Below are positions 9,804 through 21,306 of a DNA stretch of 64,000 nucleotides, piece by piece. The stretch lies in the NCBI GenBank assembly GCA_963920525.1, contig OY986438.1:176819093-176883092 (forward strand), given 5' to 3'. How positions within the stretch are numbered: position 1 is the first letter of the stretch; every line of letters begins with the position of its first letter. The notes under the pieces were generated by a model. The model did no database searches. It had not been told where the DNA came from and saw nothing but the letters and a program-made list of their open reading frames with translations. Position numbers and translations under genes: made by a program. This stretch comes from Dichetophora obliterata (lineage: Eukaryota > Arthropoda > Insecta > Diptera > Sciomyzidae).

Positions 9804-10011
9804 GGTTTAGTCAGGGCCGTCTTTAACTACTTAGGTGCACCGGGCGAGTTATGTATTTGGTTGCCTGTTATGTATCATTATTATTAAAACAAACTCATTT
9901 TTAATTGTTCACTATATTTATTTTTAAATTAATAGAAAACTACAAACATGTATTTATTATTATTAACAGAAATAACTAGGGCATAAGGTAAATTTATTTG
10001 CTGCAATCATA

Positions 10012-10677
10012 TCGCTCATTTCGTGCAAGATCGTCACAACTCAAAATTTGGGTTTTTTGAGTTAAATATACAGAAATATTCATTGCTATCATATCTTCAA
10101 TTTGAGTGAATTGCAGATAGATTTGCTGTTTATTAACGGTTTTACAGATACTTGTGTTGTTTTGACATTTAGCGATTTCTTCACTTTTTCTATCAATAAT
10201 GTTTCATTTCCATATATGCCAAAATTTATTTTAAATTTCTGCATAATTTTTCAACAATAACGATTTATTATACCATAAACCCTTTTTTAAATAAAAGTCC
10301 AAGCAAGCAACCTAATATTATTAATAGTAATAAAGTACCAACTTAAAACGTGACATCTATCTAGCTTAAAAGTATGTTATTATATTGTAGCAAAATCGTC
10401 ACAACTCAAAATTAAACACTTTTTAAAATGAGTTTTTGGAGTAATAATGTCACAACTCAAACAAACACTTGCAAAAGTATTGCTTAAAAATTCACTATTG
10501 ACGCAAAATGAAAAATTTTTGATATTCTTGGAAGAAAATATAATGGACTGTAAATATTCTTAACAATTTTCAGTCTACCTTTATAATTAATGGTCGTGAT
10601 GTCATTTCAAAATTTCGTAAGGCTCTCCTGAAAAATACTAAATTTTGAGTTGTGACAGTCTTGCACGAAATGAGCGA
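10012..10677. mobile_element. Tc1/mariner-type MITE with TA target duplication
   Basis: The left end TCGCTCATTTCGTGCAAGA is matched in reverse complement at the right end, and the match runs on through TCACAACTCAAAATTT. TA lies outside both ends (10010-10011 and 10678-10679). It splits a 355-bp repeat at the same point where copy A is split by another element. The 666-bp interior has no transposase. Confidence 0.8.
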
Positions 10678-10679
10678 TA

Positions 10680-11003
10680 TGATAAATTCTGATTTAGGTA
10701 AAGTACGCAATAAAACAATGATTTTACTTTTCTGCCTAAAAGTATTTTCAAGAACTTCATCGTCTTCATGGTTGATATAATTTTATACCTTCACAACATC
10801 AAACAGAAAAAGATTTTATAAAATGCTAGCAAAATTTGATTAAACATTTTTAATTTTGCAATTCCAAATTAAACGTCAATTGCACAACTGTTTACCATTG
10901 AAACGGAAAAAACGTGTTCAATTAAAAAAAATTTTGAACAGGTATAAAATTGCACTTTAAATTGAAAGATATATTAAAATATGCAAGAAATTATACTTGT
11001 GAA
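10680..11003. repeat. Dispersed repeat, copy B (right part)
   Basis: Second copy of the 9466-9803 sequence, beginning TGATAAATTCTGATTTAGGT, with the left stub of this copy at 9988-10009. Confidence 0.7.
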
Positions 11004-11370
11004 AGCTAAAAAATAAATTTTGTTGTTTTAAAAATTACAATTTCTTGAAAGAGTTTTATTTTTCTAAATATCATATATACTTATTATGATTTGTTTAATA
11101 CCAGCGAATAATTTAATTTTTGTCCTTATCATACTGTGCAACAAGTTACTGATATCTTTTGGATTGAATTTAAGTTGTTTAATTTAGCGACCTAGCAAAC
11201 CAATTTATATTTGTATTGGATTTAAGCCAGTTTGTTTCTTAAGTCTTTCGTTTAGTTGCCATCAGTGTTGCCACTCACTGAATTTTCTTCGTAGCAAAAA
11301 ATGTATCAAGTCCTGCTGAAATGTAGCCAAAACAATTTTAAGCCTAGCTTAGCACGATGTAACAGTCATT

Positions 11371-12030
11371 GTGCACTTTTGAAATTTTTTAGGTTTTAGG
11401 TCTGGTCAAGTGCAACACAAAACAGCGCATAAAAGTTGTCTAACACCCTGAAAATTTTTACTTACCGTCAAAAAATCAGTTTTGCTATCATTCATGTTTT
11501 TTCTACCAATTTACTCAATCAGTTATCAAATGCTTCAAGATTTTATGCCAGTTTCGTAAAGATAATATATACTTTTTTATTTTAATTTATTCAACTTTAA
11601 AATTTATTGTAAACAAATAAATACAACAAGTTATATTGAAATTTTAAATAAAGTTCCATAACTTTGACAACTTTTGGTCTCTTTTGAGTAACGAACACAC
11701 TTACTAGTAAAATAAATGTACGTTATTTTCTAAAATTCATACGATTGCTATGCTTTTTGAAGAAATTGTGTCGAAAAAAACATCGTCAAAGGTAAATAAG
11801 TTGGAAAATATATTAAAATATTAACATTTACTTGATAAATATACGTAGAAACTATACAAATTCCACAAAATATTATAAATCATTTGAAAGATCTGTGTTA
11901 TCTTGAAGGAGTGGAAACGCAGTTTTTTGACGGTAAGCCAAAATTTTAAGGATGTTAGACAAATTTTTATGCACCGTTTCGTGTTAAACTCGACCAGACT
12001 TACACCTTACACTAGGTCATTTGAAAAGTG
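11371..12030. mobile_element. MITE with long inverted ends, about 660 bp
   Basis: From about 11371 to 11500 the sequence matches the reverse complement of about 11905-12030. Shared blocks include AGGTCTGGTC, GTCTAACA and CTTACCGTCAAAAAA. The arms are about 100 bp or more with moderate divergence. The interior is AT-rich and non-coding. Target duplication not resolved. Confidence 0.7.
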
Positions 12031-12477
12031 TATGCTTTTAGTAAATTTTGTCGCACTGTGAGTTATTTTACCCTATAGTGCACTTTGTTTGGTTATCAAG
12101 AATCTTTTAGTGAATAAAAAATAAAAGTCACCCGTTTCTTTTAATTTTTGTTGGGGCAAAATTTTCTTTTTTTTAAGAAAAACTAAGAATAATTGGGGAA
12201 AAAAATCTTTAAAAAATTATAATTTAATAGCAGCTATTTAATAGAATTTGTTTTTATCTAAAAGTTAGTTAATAAAATAAAATATAATTATACCTCATTG
12301 AGTATTTCAATACCCTAATGAAGTTACGATAATATGACGGTGGAGCTACAGCCTGCAACATAAAAATATTTAACAAAATTGTAAATTTCAGTTCTTTTTA
12401 CAAAAATGCTTTCTTGGGCGTCTATACAATTTTTTTAAACTTATTCCATACAAGTCATGATTTATTTCTTGTATTCA

Positions 12478-12860
12478 TTTTTTTCTCTAATTGTCGAAAG
12501 GACAAAACTGTCTTTCTGCACCTGCAGAACAGTGAGGCAAATATAGTAAATTAAATACGAAACTTGTAAGATCTGAAAACATTTGCTCGCCTTGTCCATT
12601 TTTTATGAAATAGACTTTTTCCAATAAGGAATCGATATTGATATCACATTTTAAGTTGTTTACTTAATTTTAATAAAGTCCATTGAGTTACGATATTATC
12701 ACAATCAACATTACTTAAATCTTCAAAATGCAAAATTAGATCCAAAATTTAATTGGCATTGTATGATAAAACTTCGATTTGAGTTATTATTTTTAAAAAT
12801 TTTTTGATTTCATATGATTTGCTCCTAAAATTCAATAATTAATGTACCTATTATTTTATT
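12478..12860 (-). pseudogene. hAT transposase C-terminal relic
   Basis: The minus-strand translation gives GEQMFSDLTSFVFNLLYLPH followed by CSAGAERQF, then after a frameshift LSTIREKNEYKK. This matches the hAT dimerisation region (LPHSSADVER.FS......R). Upstream pieces such as QWTLLKLSKQLK are in other frames. It is short and badly decayed. Confidence 0.65.
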
Positions 12861-13415
12861 TTTCCATTTCACATCAGCTAACAAGTGCCTCAAGCGTCCC
12901 ACATAATCATATTGATAGTTTTGACATATGGAAAGGAAAATTGTAGCCAATTGTAGCCAAACGGCAACGCTGGTTGCCATCCTCGTGCGTATGAGCATAC
13001 CAAAAGTATGCTTTGAAATTTTTATTATTAAACAATGTTAACAGATTTACAGCTTTATTTTGTATAACGAAAATGCACACCAACGACAGGCAAGACACGA
13101 GAAGCAAATTATTTGGTTCCAACTCCAGCGCAACGATGTGAAGCTTAAAATTATGCAATGCTATTTGTATAGGAACTCGTTTTAGATGTGCAAAAGCTCA
13201 ATAAGCCAAACAAATTGATTCTGTACCACCTGAACGCCCGGTGTTACTCGGAAATTGAATTTTTACAAATTTTGCTTGGAGGATTGTTTTTTAATTTTCT
13301 CCTCAAATAGGGAAGTTTGCCAGAATGTGTACTTAAATAAGAGAGATGGCCCATTTTACAGTAAAGTGTAGTATCAGTTGCACTGACCATCTGCGGTTTG
13401 GCTCAAATTTTGGTC
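12861..13415. other. Intergenic stretch without recognised gene
   Basis: It holds a short direct repeat TTGTAGCCAA near 12940-12960. An 83-codon minus-strand frame here has no family resemblance and no cuticle or transposase motif. Confidence 0.45.
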
Positions 13416-13418
13416 TTA

Positions 13419-13863
13419 CAGGCATGCTACACAGGCCAGTATACTGGCTCTGTAGTTCGAAAAACTCACACTGGATTCACTTTCACGCCACTTTCATGGC
13501 TACTGGCAACGAAATTTCAGAGCCAGTGGATTTTGACAGCAGCGGCCAGTGTATGTCAAAAAGGAGGATATCAGTGTTGTTTTTAATTACTTTTGGTGGG
13601 TTTATTTCGGGTTTTCGTCGATTTCACAGGAAGCAACACTGATAGCTTGTTTATAATTAAAAGAAAAAAAAAACATGTAAAGCACACGCAAACTGCAGTA
13701 GCAGCGAGAACCTTCGCATTTGATGGAATTTTTTTAATGAACTTTCACTAGCATGTGTAGCACCTCTTGCTACTAGCATGAAAGTTTGAAATTTTTCGAA
13801 TAATTCGAACAGTACACGTATTCTTTCGCACTTTCACTGTCAAAGGCCTGTGTAACTGGCCTG
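13419..13863. mobile_element. MITE of PIF/Harbinger type, 445 bp
   Basis: The ends read CAGGC...GCCTG and are flanked by TTA on both sides (13416-13418 and 13864-13866). The terminal inverted match covers about 20 bp with a few mismatches: CAGGCATGCTACACAGGCC against CAGGCCAGTTACACAGGCC. Further GGCCAGT motifs lie inside near both ends. No transposase frame. Confidence 0.65.
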
Positions 13864-13866
13864 TTA

Positions 13867-14498
13867 GATTGGTTTATTGCTTTGAATAGCCGAAGTTTGA
13901 GATTTTTAGAATATTTTTGCGGACCAAAAGCATGCGAATTCCAAAATAGAGTCTATTTTGAGGCAACGTAGTCCAGTCAATTTTAATTCGATTTTCGTAA
14001 ATAGGGTATCATTGGAAAGGCTATTTTGTCTTTTTTAAGGAAAAAAATTTAAATTTTTGAAAAAACTGCAGTAATCTGACTCATACTTAGTTTTAAAGTT
14101 TAATAACATGCCAGCAATGCTTTTTTCATTTGCATAATTTTCATTTAAACTCCATTACCTTTCCAACGATATAAAATGAAGGTGTGTTCTTAAAAGGTTC
14201 AGAAGTTATGGCGTAAGACGTGACGTGTTCATGAATTTTCAATTCGATATGTGAATGGAATAAGAAAATTTTTTTAAGAATGAAATAGACGAAATATTTC
14301 GAAGAAAAAGATCACTTCAGTAAATAGATATGAATTAGTTGAAAAGGATCGATAAGGGTTTAGTCAAAACAAAGTATTCAACGACGTGTTCTAGAGTACA
14401 AGTAATATGTGAGCTTAGTTTAAGAAAAAACCGTTAAACTATTTTGATTTGAATGGAGGCCAAACAAACAAACCGACAAAAAAGACGTATTTATATAT
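13867..14498. other. Intergenic stretch without recognised gene
   Basis: No coding region or repeat structure was recognised. Confidence 0.4.
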
Positions 14499-16511
14499 GA
14501 GCTGTTCAGAGCATAAGCGGCGTAAGTACATTTCTTAGGGAAATTGAGTTAAGTACGTAGAAGTGAAGAGAAAAATGTAGCCTATTTATGAGTACGGGCT
14601 AGAAACTCCTAGCTTACGTAATCTCTGAACAAAATGTAATACTTTGTTATTGCTCTGACAAATACCATTATTTTTTCAGAGCACAAGTGGCGTAAGTCTA
14701 TTTTTGGTAGTTTTGAGAAAATTGAACGTTTAGAAAAATTCTTATAATAAATTCCAAGTATAAAGAACTCAGTTTTTCTTATAAGCTTGGTCAAGAGCAT
14801 AATTGGAGCTATCCATATCGTAAAAAATAAACTAAATAATACACAAAAACGATGCAGAATATTGCATATTAGTAAAAACATATTAGTGAAAACATATGCA
14901 TATTAGTGAAAATTATTTTAAATTTCTCGTTTCCGCTGTAGAAATCTAATAGGAGATATTTTTCAAAAACTTTTTGATGACGAATGGCAGCATTTTTACC
15001 TAGAAGTTGGACAAAACCACCCCTTAGCGATTATTTGCATTATTAAGGGAGATATAAAATGAATGGACTTACGCCACTTGTCCTCCGAAAATTTTTTAAA
15101 ATTTATCTTTTCCGCTGTAAAAATGTAATGGAAAATATTCTTAGGAATTTTTTGATGAAGAATGACAGCATTTTTTCATAAAAGTTGGACAAAACTACCC
15201 ATTAGCGATTATTACCATTATTAAGGGAGATATAAAATGAATGGACTTACGCCACTTGTCCTCTGAAAATTTTTTAAAATTCCTCCTTTCCGCTGTAAAA
15301 ATGTAATGGAAAATATTTTTAAGAATTTTTTGATGAGGAATGACAGCATTTTTTTATAGAAGTTGGACAAAACTACCCATTAGCGATTATCTTTATTATT
15401 AAGGGAGATATAAAATGAATGGACTTACGCCACTTGTCCTCTGAAAATTTTTTTAAAATTACCCTTTTCGCTGTAAAAATGTAATGGACTATATTTTTAA
15501 GGATTTTTTGGTATTTTGGATTGACAGAATTTAGTTTTAGAAGTGCGATTAAAACATCCCTTTGTGATTTTCTGAATAATTGAGGAGGACAGAATGCATT
15601 TATTCTTATTAAAGTTAAAGTCTTATTAAACAGCTGAAATTAAACACAATTGTTTCTATTTAGTAGGAATGTAATAATATGCTATATTTATTAATATATT
15701 AAAAAATGTAATAAAAAATCTTTACAAATATAAGTTTTCATCGTTATCGTTGTCGTTATTCGTTATCGGAGCAATGGTAAATTTTCGAAAAGGTATATAT
15801 CAAAACTCCCTTTATAATGAAGATAATCGCTAAGGTATGATTTTGTCCAACTTCTATGTAAAAATTCTTAAAAATATTTTCCATTACATTTTTACAGCGG
15901 AAAGGAGGAATTTTAAAAAATTTTCAGAGGACAAGTGGCGTAAGTCCATTCATTTTATATCTCCCTTAATAATGCAAATAATCGCTAATGGGTAGTTTTG
16001 TCCAACTTCTATGAAAAAATGCTGTCATTCCTCATCAAAAAATTCTTAAAAATATTTTCCATTACATTTTTACAGCGGAAAGGAGGAATTTTAAAAAATT
16101 TTCAGAGGACAAGTGGCGTAAGTCCATTCATTTTATATCTCCCTTAATACTGAAGATAATCGCTAGTGGGTAGTTTTGTCCAACTTCTATGTAAAAATGC
16201 TGTTATTCCTCATCAAAAAGTTTTTGAAAAATATCTCCTATTAGATTTCTACAGCGGAAACGAGAAATTTAAAATAATTTTCAGTGGCGCAATTCCAAAT
16301 TTTTTTACTAATATGCAATATTCTGCACCATTTTTATGTTCTATTTAGTTTATTTTGCACGATATGGATAGCTCCATTTATGCTCTTGACCTAGCTTATA
16401 AGCAAAACTGAGTTCTTTATACTTGGAATTTATTATAAGAATTTTTCTAAATGTTCAATTTTCTCAAAACTACCAAAAATGGACTTACGCCACTTGTGCT
16501 CTGAACAGCTC
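14499..16511. mobile_element. Foldback (long inverted, internally tandem) element, 2 kb
   Basis: The two halves are inverted copies: the left end GAGCTGTTCAGAGCATAAG matches the reverse complement of the right end, GAGCTGTTCAGAGCACAAG. Each arm has a block with TTCTTATAATAAATTCCAAG and then tandem units of about 178 bp. Each unit contains GGACTTACGCCACTTGTCC, TCCGCTGTAAAAATGTAATG and TTAAGGGAGATATAAAATGA. Four units can be counted in the left arm (about 14903-15600) and three in the right (about 15790-16290). A partial extra copy of the end motif sits at 14682-14735. The unique centre at about 15600-15780 is under 200 bp and has no gene. This layout fits FB-like foldback elements of flies. 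Confidence 0.85.
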
Positions 16512-16631
16512 AAGTGCCTGTGAAACAAGGGTAATGAAATGGTTCTGTAACTTATCACTGCGATGGGTGCAACATTCTATTTAAAAATGCATGCATGGTT
16601 TAGCTCAGCTTTATTTATAAACATACCTTAA

Positions 16632-16883
16632 CCCCCATCCGACCCTCGGGTGAAATATCACCCATTTTGAAGTTTAAAACGCTATACCTAGCTAATTTGT
16701 AATGCAAAATTAATGAAATGTAAGGTATTTGTATAAAATGTCCCTTTCTTTTAGAATATGATATCAATATTGTGGTTGATAAAACATAACGGTAAATATT
16801 TAAAAAGTAACTTAAGCGACCTTCGGGTGAAACTTCACCCATTAGGGTTTTATTTGTGACTTTTTTTGAGTGTCTCATGAGGG
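16632..16883. mobile_element. piggyBac-type MITE, 252 bp
   Basis: TTAA precedes the left end (16628-16631) and follows the right end (16884-16887). The element begins CCCCCATCCGACCC and its reverse-complement right end begins CCCTCATGAGACAC. Inside, GGGTGAAATATCACCC near 16646 and GGGTGAAACTTCACCC near 16824 are two copies of a palindrome. TTAA duplication and CCC/GGG ends are the piggyBac signature. Confidence 0.75.
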
Positions 16884-16887
16884 TTAA

Positions 16888-17326
16888 AAAGGTATTTTTG
16901 AGTTCTCTTCAAAATATATTAACATTGTAATGAAAATATCGTCATATAAAATCAAAAAAGCCCTAAGTTACAATAAGTTCAAAGACGGCTTTTTGATTGA
17001 TTATTGATGCACCTTATAAAAATACATGTTCCTGCTATATTGTGCACTCCTACAAATAAAACTGACATTTTTAATAAAAATTTCTAAAATCCTTAAATTT
17101 GAGCGCAACATACAATTACAATTACAATTTAGATAGTTTTTTGACTCTCCCGTAAAATTTTTTAACTGTAGCTTACGGCTTTTTGATTTAATATGAAAAT
17201 ATTTAAAAAAATTCACTGCGTAGGGGAGGAAAGCGCCCCCCCCTTTCCCCCTGTGGATGCTCATGGACAATAGAATATCTTTAAATTGTCATGGTGCATG
17301 GCTTAAGGATCACAACGAACTATAAA
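16888..17326. other. Intergenic stretch without recognised gene
   Basis: AT-rich, with a C-run near 17233-17251. No gene or repeat recognised. Confidence 0.4.
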
Positions 17327-17576
17327 TCTGTGGTCACAAGGAATAACGACTAAACTCAAAGTATCGTAAAAAACGATATTTTAGTTGCACGAACTACGAC
17401 CCATTTTTTTGAAATATATAAACCGTTACAAACAAAATATTTGCAGACATACTTGGTGATCAATTCTGAGCAAAAAAATGGATATCTGCATACTTCCGAA
17501 AATTGGCAATAAAGTAAATTCTATATCGCTTTTTTACGATATTTTGAGTTTAGTCATTATATCTTGTGACCACAGA
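17327..17576. mobile_element. Complete 250-bp palindromic MITE
   Basis: The left end TCTGTGGTCACAAGGAATAA continues with GACTAAACTCAAAGTATCG and is matched for about 54 bp by the reverse complement of the right end. Its two halves align to the left and right flanks of the 6410-9465 composite. The interior AATTGGCAATAAAGTAAATT block is also shared. No coding capacity. Confidence 0.85.
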
Positions 17577-18534
17577 AATAATAACTAAGAACTAAATAAT
17601 GAATCTCGCATCGATCTCGCAATAGCTTGCTCTTTTTTATACCTTTCTAGTTGCATTTTTTTGTGTTAAAAAAATTTTTCAGGGGGACCGTATGTTGTAT
17701 CCCCCCTCTCTGTACGGGTCTGTTGTAGCCCCTGTAGATCTCTATGGGTCTGATCTCACCCCTTGAACTCTGTATGAAGTTTCGTGACGGATTGTTAGTT
17801 TGAAAGAAAATTAAGGTAAAATCATATCGTTATAAAAATAGCTGATATGTTATATTTAAGTTAAGGATTTACGACAAAACAATATCGATGCCATACAATA
17901 TATCCTGTGAGATGTAAAGAGTTATAATTAAAAAAACAGTATAATACAAAAACCCGGGCTACCGCGATTCTTTAGCTTAAGGTCTACTCACCACCCTGTG
18001 GGCTTAGACCAGCTCGTATTGAATATAGTTTTTAATTAGTATGATTCGAACAAGATTAATGCCATTTCAAATAAATAAACTTGATTGGAAAAAGAAACGG
18101 AAACAACATTTTGCGATGCTGAAATGTATCTAGTGCTAATAATAGAAAAATATCCGTTAATATTTGGTTAACCCAACTGTCTTTATGTCTTTCGTGCAAA
18201 ATTTTTTACATATAAGCCTCAAAAGAATCTGTAACAGATCTTAGTTCTTCTCTTTGTGTATATAAATACCTATTCTTAGTACTTCCAACTTGACTCTACC
18301 TACATTTTCTTGAAAATTCTGCCTGTTTTGAGCTAAAAGAAGTAAAAAACTATAACAGAATTAGCTAAATTAACGTTGTTTAGTTTTTGAGTTATTTTAT
18401 TTTTTCTTTCTTAGACTAAATAAGAATTCACAACTAGCTACTAGTTTGGGACTTGGGATATGATAGGGATTTTAGCAGGATGAAGGCATTTAAAAAAGGA
18501 TCACGGGTAGTAGTTTTGGATGAATTGGGTATAA
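17577..18534. other. Intergenic stretch downstream of the first cuticle gene
   Basis: No coding region recognised. It contains a C/T-rich patch near 17680-17765 and ordinary AT-rich sequence. Confidence 0.45.
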
Positions 18535-18540
18535 TTTAAT
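18535..18540 (-). terminator. Putative polyadenylation signal ATTAAA
   Basis: The minus strand reads ATTAAA about 35 nt after the stop of the cuticle gene; no AATAAA is closer. Confidence 0.4.
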
Positions 18541-18574
18541 TTACACACTACTTCATTGCAAGTCAATGATGAAC

Positions 18575-18961
18575 TTAGGCAACGGGCAAATGAGCACCAG
18601 TGGGTTGGAAACCGTTCTCATCAGCGATATAGTTGACAAGGTACGTGACACCATCATCACCGATGAAGGAGTATGAGCCACTGACGCTTATAGCTTCATC
18701 CTCAGCGCCTATGTTCTTGAGCTGTCCTTCTTGGTTGGCCTTTGTGCCATCGCTGGTCTCGAAACTGTATAGAGAAAGAGAGAGAAGGATTATAGAGGAT
18801 TGATGTGAAAGTTTTTAGCAATAGTGGTTTGTGTAAACTAACGCATATTTGTAGGATTCGGGTCCAACATCTGATTCCAGTCTCAGGATTTGTGCTTCTT
18901 CTGGACGTGGGGCAGCCAAAGCAACGGCGCATAGAGCAGCAAGAACGATCAGGAATTTCAT
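18575..18961 (-). CDS. RR-1 cuticle protein, 102 aa, two exons
   Basis: This is a secreted structural protein of the chitin-bearing cuticle. Exon 1 is 18961-18843 and exon 2 is 18764-18575, with a 78-bp GT..AG intron in phase 2. Residues 1-16 (MKFLIVLAALCAVALA) form a signal peptide. The mature part begins APRPEEAQILRLESDV and runs through YKYAFETSDG to the chitin-binding Rebers-Riddiford (RR-1) region at about residues 66-97, ending YIADENGFQPTGAHLPVA. The spaced aromatic residues and the GFQP.G.HLP end match the fly larval cuticle protein (Lcp65A-like) group. Length is typical for the group. The start is fixed by the signal peptide and a TATA box about 100 bp upstream. The closest relatives here are the genes at 32.7 and 58.5 kb. 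I cannot assign a specific orthologue. Confidence 0.93.
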
Positions 18962-19022
18962 TTTGAAACTTAAGAAGTTTTTTTTTTTACTTATGTAACT
19001 TGCTCTGTAAGCACCGAGTTGT

Positions 19023-19060
19023 GAATGATACCATTTGTCAGCTTGTTGTTACATTTTATA
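19023..19060 (-). promoter_or_regulatory. Core promoter of the 18.6-kb cuticle gene
   Basis: On the minus strand TATAAAA (19060-19054) is followed about 34 nt later by an initiator-like TCATTC (A at 19026). This would give a 5' leader of about 65 nt before the ATG at 18961. Confidence 0.65.
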
Positions 19061-19061
19061 G

Positions 19062-19815
19062 TCCAAAAGCTACTAGACTTAGGGTCACACAACGAATGAC
19101 AGAATGAATCAAAGTTCAAAAGTAATGCCAAAACCAAAAGAAAAAACAAACTCTTTAATATGCGTGCGAAGAACAAACAAATAACAATAATCAACAATGA
19201 AGAAATACAAATTGAGATAAAATCGAAAAGAAGTAAATATCGAAAAAACACATATAAATTTAAAGCCAAGAGTTAAAAAAAAACTTTAATGCATTAGGCT
19301 TATACTTTCCCAGAAACAGCTTCTTGGCCTTAACATTGACATCGTTGTTCATCATCATCATGTTGCCTGCTTTTGTTTTCATTGTCTCGTGTGTCTGGAC
19401 TTTAGATAACGTAAAAAGTTAGATGCTCCGTTTAGTGCCCCAAACGATAGAAGCTAGATGCTTTTTTAGCCAATTAAAGAATTTACATGTATATGTAAAT
19501 ACATTTTTGGTGAATATTAATTTGCATAGCTATAGCGAAGCGCGGCAATTTGGTCATCAAACTAGTTTTACTTTTAAAATATCTGCTGTTTTTTTCTCTC
19601 TGTTTGTATTATTTATTTTTACCAAACTTAATTAACGGCCAACAAAAACTTAAAACACCGTGTCTATCTATCTAGCTGTCCAGCTCTCTGACTGTCTGTA
19701 TATTTTTTAGCTCTGGCTGCTAATTCAAATGCTGGCTTGACCTTCAAATCTTCTGCTGTGCTTCTTCAGCTTTAAGTCTTTAGCTAAGTATAAAATTTGA
19801 CTCTTTCGTGGCTGC

Positions 19816-19861
<46 letters not shown>

Positions 19862-20437
19862 GAAGATGAAGTTGTTGTTTTAATCATGTTGATGAGCAGA
19901 ATTAGAAGCCACAAATAAATACACAAGGCAAAAACATATTGATTTTTTGTTATGACTGAACCTGTATCGGCGGCTACTTCGGCATTGCTTACCTCAAATC
20001 ATCACACAAAACCTTTTTCAATAATTTTTTTATTTTGCAAAATTTTAAATCAAACATTAAATAAAATGAAGGTTAAGTTAAGTTTACTTTGCAAAAAAAT
20101 TACTAAAATTTCGCACATTTGCTGCAGCATGCATGAAATAGTTTGAATTTAGCGCTTGATTTTCGCTGAAGCTTGATAGTAAATAGCATATTTTTGAAAT
20201 TTACGAAAACTGCACCTTATCAGGGTGTAATTAAAAATTTGCACTTAATGCGACCTAATAGACGTAATAAATGCTAAAAAGCGCGAAACGGTGTATCAAT
20301 TCTTTGGGACTCTGGACAACTGGCAATGAATCTATGGTTAAACTTTGTTTCTGACTTCAATTTTTAGCTTCCGAGGCCTAATCACCAACCTTTGCTGTGG
20401 TACACTACCCTGAAGTGAAAATTAGTACTAGCTATGA
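19062..20437. other. Intergenic upstream region of the 18.6-kb cuticle gene
   Basis: Likely to contain cis-regulatory sequence of the cuticle gene, but no specific site was identified. It includes a GTT microsatellite at 19811-19862. Frames here (92, 70 and 64 codons) lack family resemblance. Confidence 0.45.
19811..19862. repeat. (GTT)n microsatellite
   Basis: About 17 trinucleotide repeats beginning GCTGCTGTTGTTG. This is a common non-coding microsatellite type in flies. Confidence 0.95.
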
Positions 20438-20720
20438 ATTTGACTAGTTAGCTCACTAGTTAAAAAAAAACTAGTCAAAAAATACTAGATGTTAAACTAG
20501 TGAAATCTTACTAACCAAAAAACTACTAGATAAGTTACTATCTGTATTCCAGCTAGTTCAAAAATACAAGCTGCTTTACTAGTCATAAAAGAACTAGTTG
20601 CTTAATTTATAGTTAACTAACTAGTCGCATTTTGACTAGTTCAATAAATACCAACTATTTTTCTAGCTCATAACTAAGTAGTCATAAATGTACTAGCTTC
20701 TTTGCTAGTTGCAAGTTCGC
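20438..20720. repeat. Cluster of ACTAGT/CTAGT motifs
   Basis: More than twenty copies of CTAGT, or its reverse complement ACTAG, are spaced roughly every 8-20 bp, in contexts such as AACTAGTTAAA and GACTAGTTC. The spacing is irregular, so this is a degenerate short-motif satellite or a dense binding-site cluster. Confidence 0.7.
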
Positions 20721-20958
20721 TAGTTCTGCATAAATTTCTAAACATTAAATAAATTTAATTTTTATTTGTAAAAACAGTTACAAGTACGTAACGCGTCAAA
20801 GATTTTAAAAATAGTTATTATGTTACATTAGGTATTAAATACAAACTTTAGATGGTACAAAAATTTGTTTATATTTTCATTTATTTATTTGTTTATAGGG
20901 TCAATCAGTGGAATCGACTCCTCAGACACCCAGGAGAAGTTATTTCGAAAATTGCTTT

Positions 20959-21306
20959 AAAGCTTAGTACGATGTAGGAACGAAAATTTTTAGGCATTTA
21001 ATTTTACACGCGAAATTTTAGTGTAGACTCAACAAATACTTTAACCTGTTTGTTGAATGTGTTAGTTAAACATTATTCTTGAATGTCAAATTTATACGCC
21101 AATTAAATGTACGGACATATAAAATCAAGCGAAATTTTGCCATTTTAACTCTCCAATCGTGGTTGTGAACTTGGCTGCCTTGAACAAATTTTTCATTCAA
21201 CAGCGTACTAACCAACGAAAAAAAATTGCTATCTTTTCGCTGTCAAAAACGCAATGCATTTCTTATGGAAGATTTGTTTTCGCTTCTACAGCATACTAAG
21301 CTTAAA
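20959..21306. mobile_element. Palindromic MITE family, internally deleted copy
   Basis: The ends AAGCTTAGTACGATGTAGG (left) and AAGCTTAGTATGCTGTAG (right, reverse complement) match those of the full copy at 39823-40416. The right arm is complete; the left arm is shortened to the terminal block plus the central TTACACGCGAAATTTTAGTG. Confidence 0.8.

Noticed and set aside
9820..9860. CAGGGCCGTCTTTAA-like sequence as a hAT terminus
   Set aside because: No matching opposite end or 8-bp duplication was found nearby.
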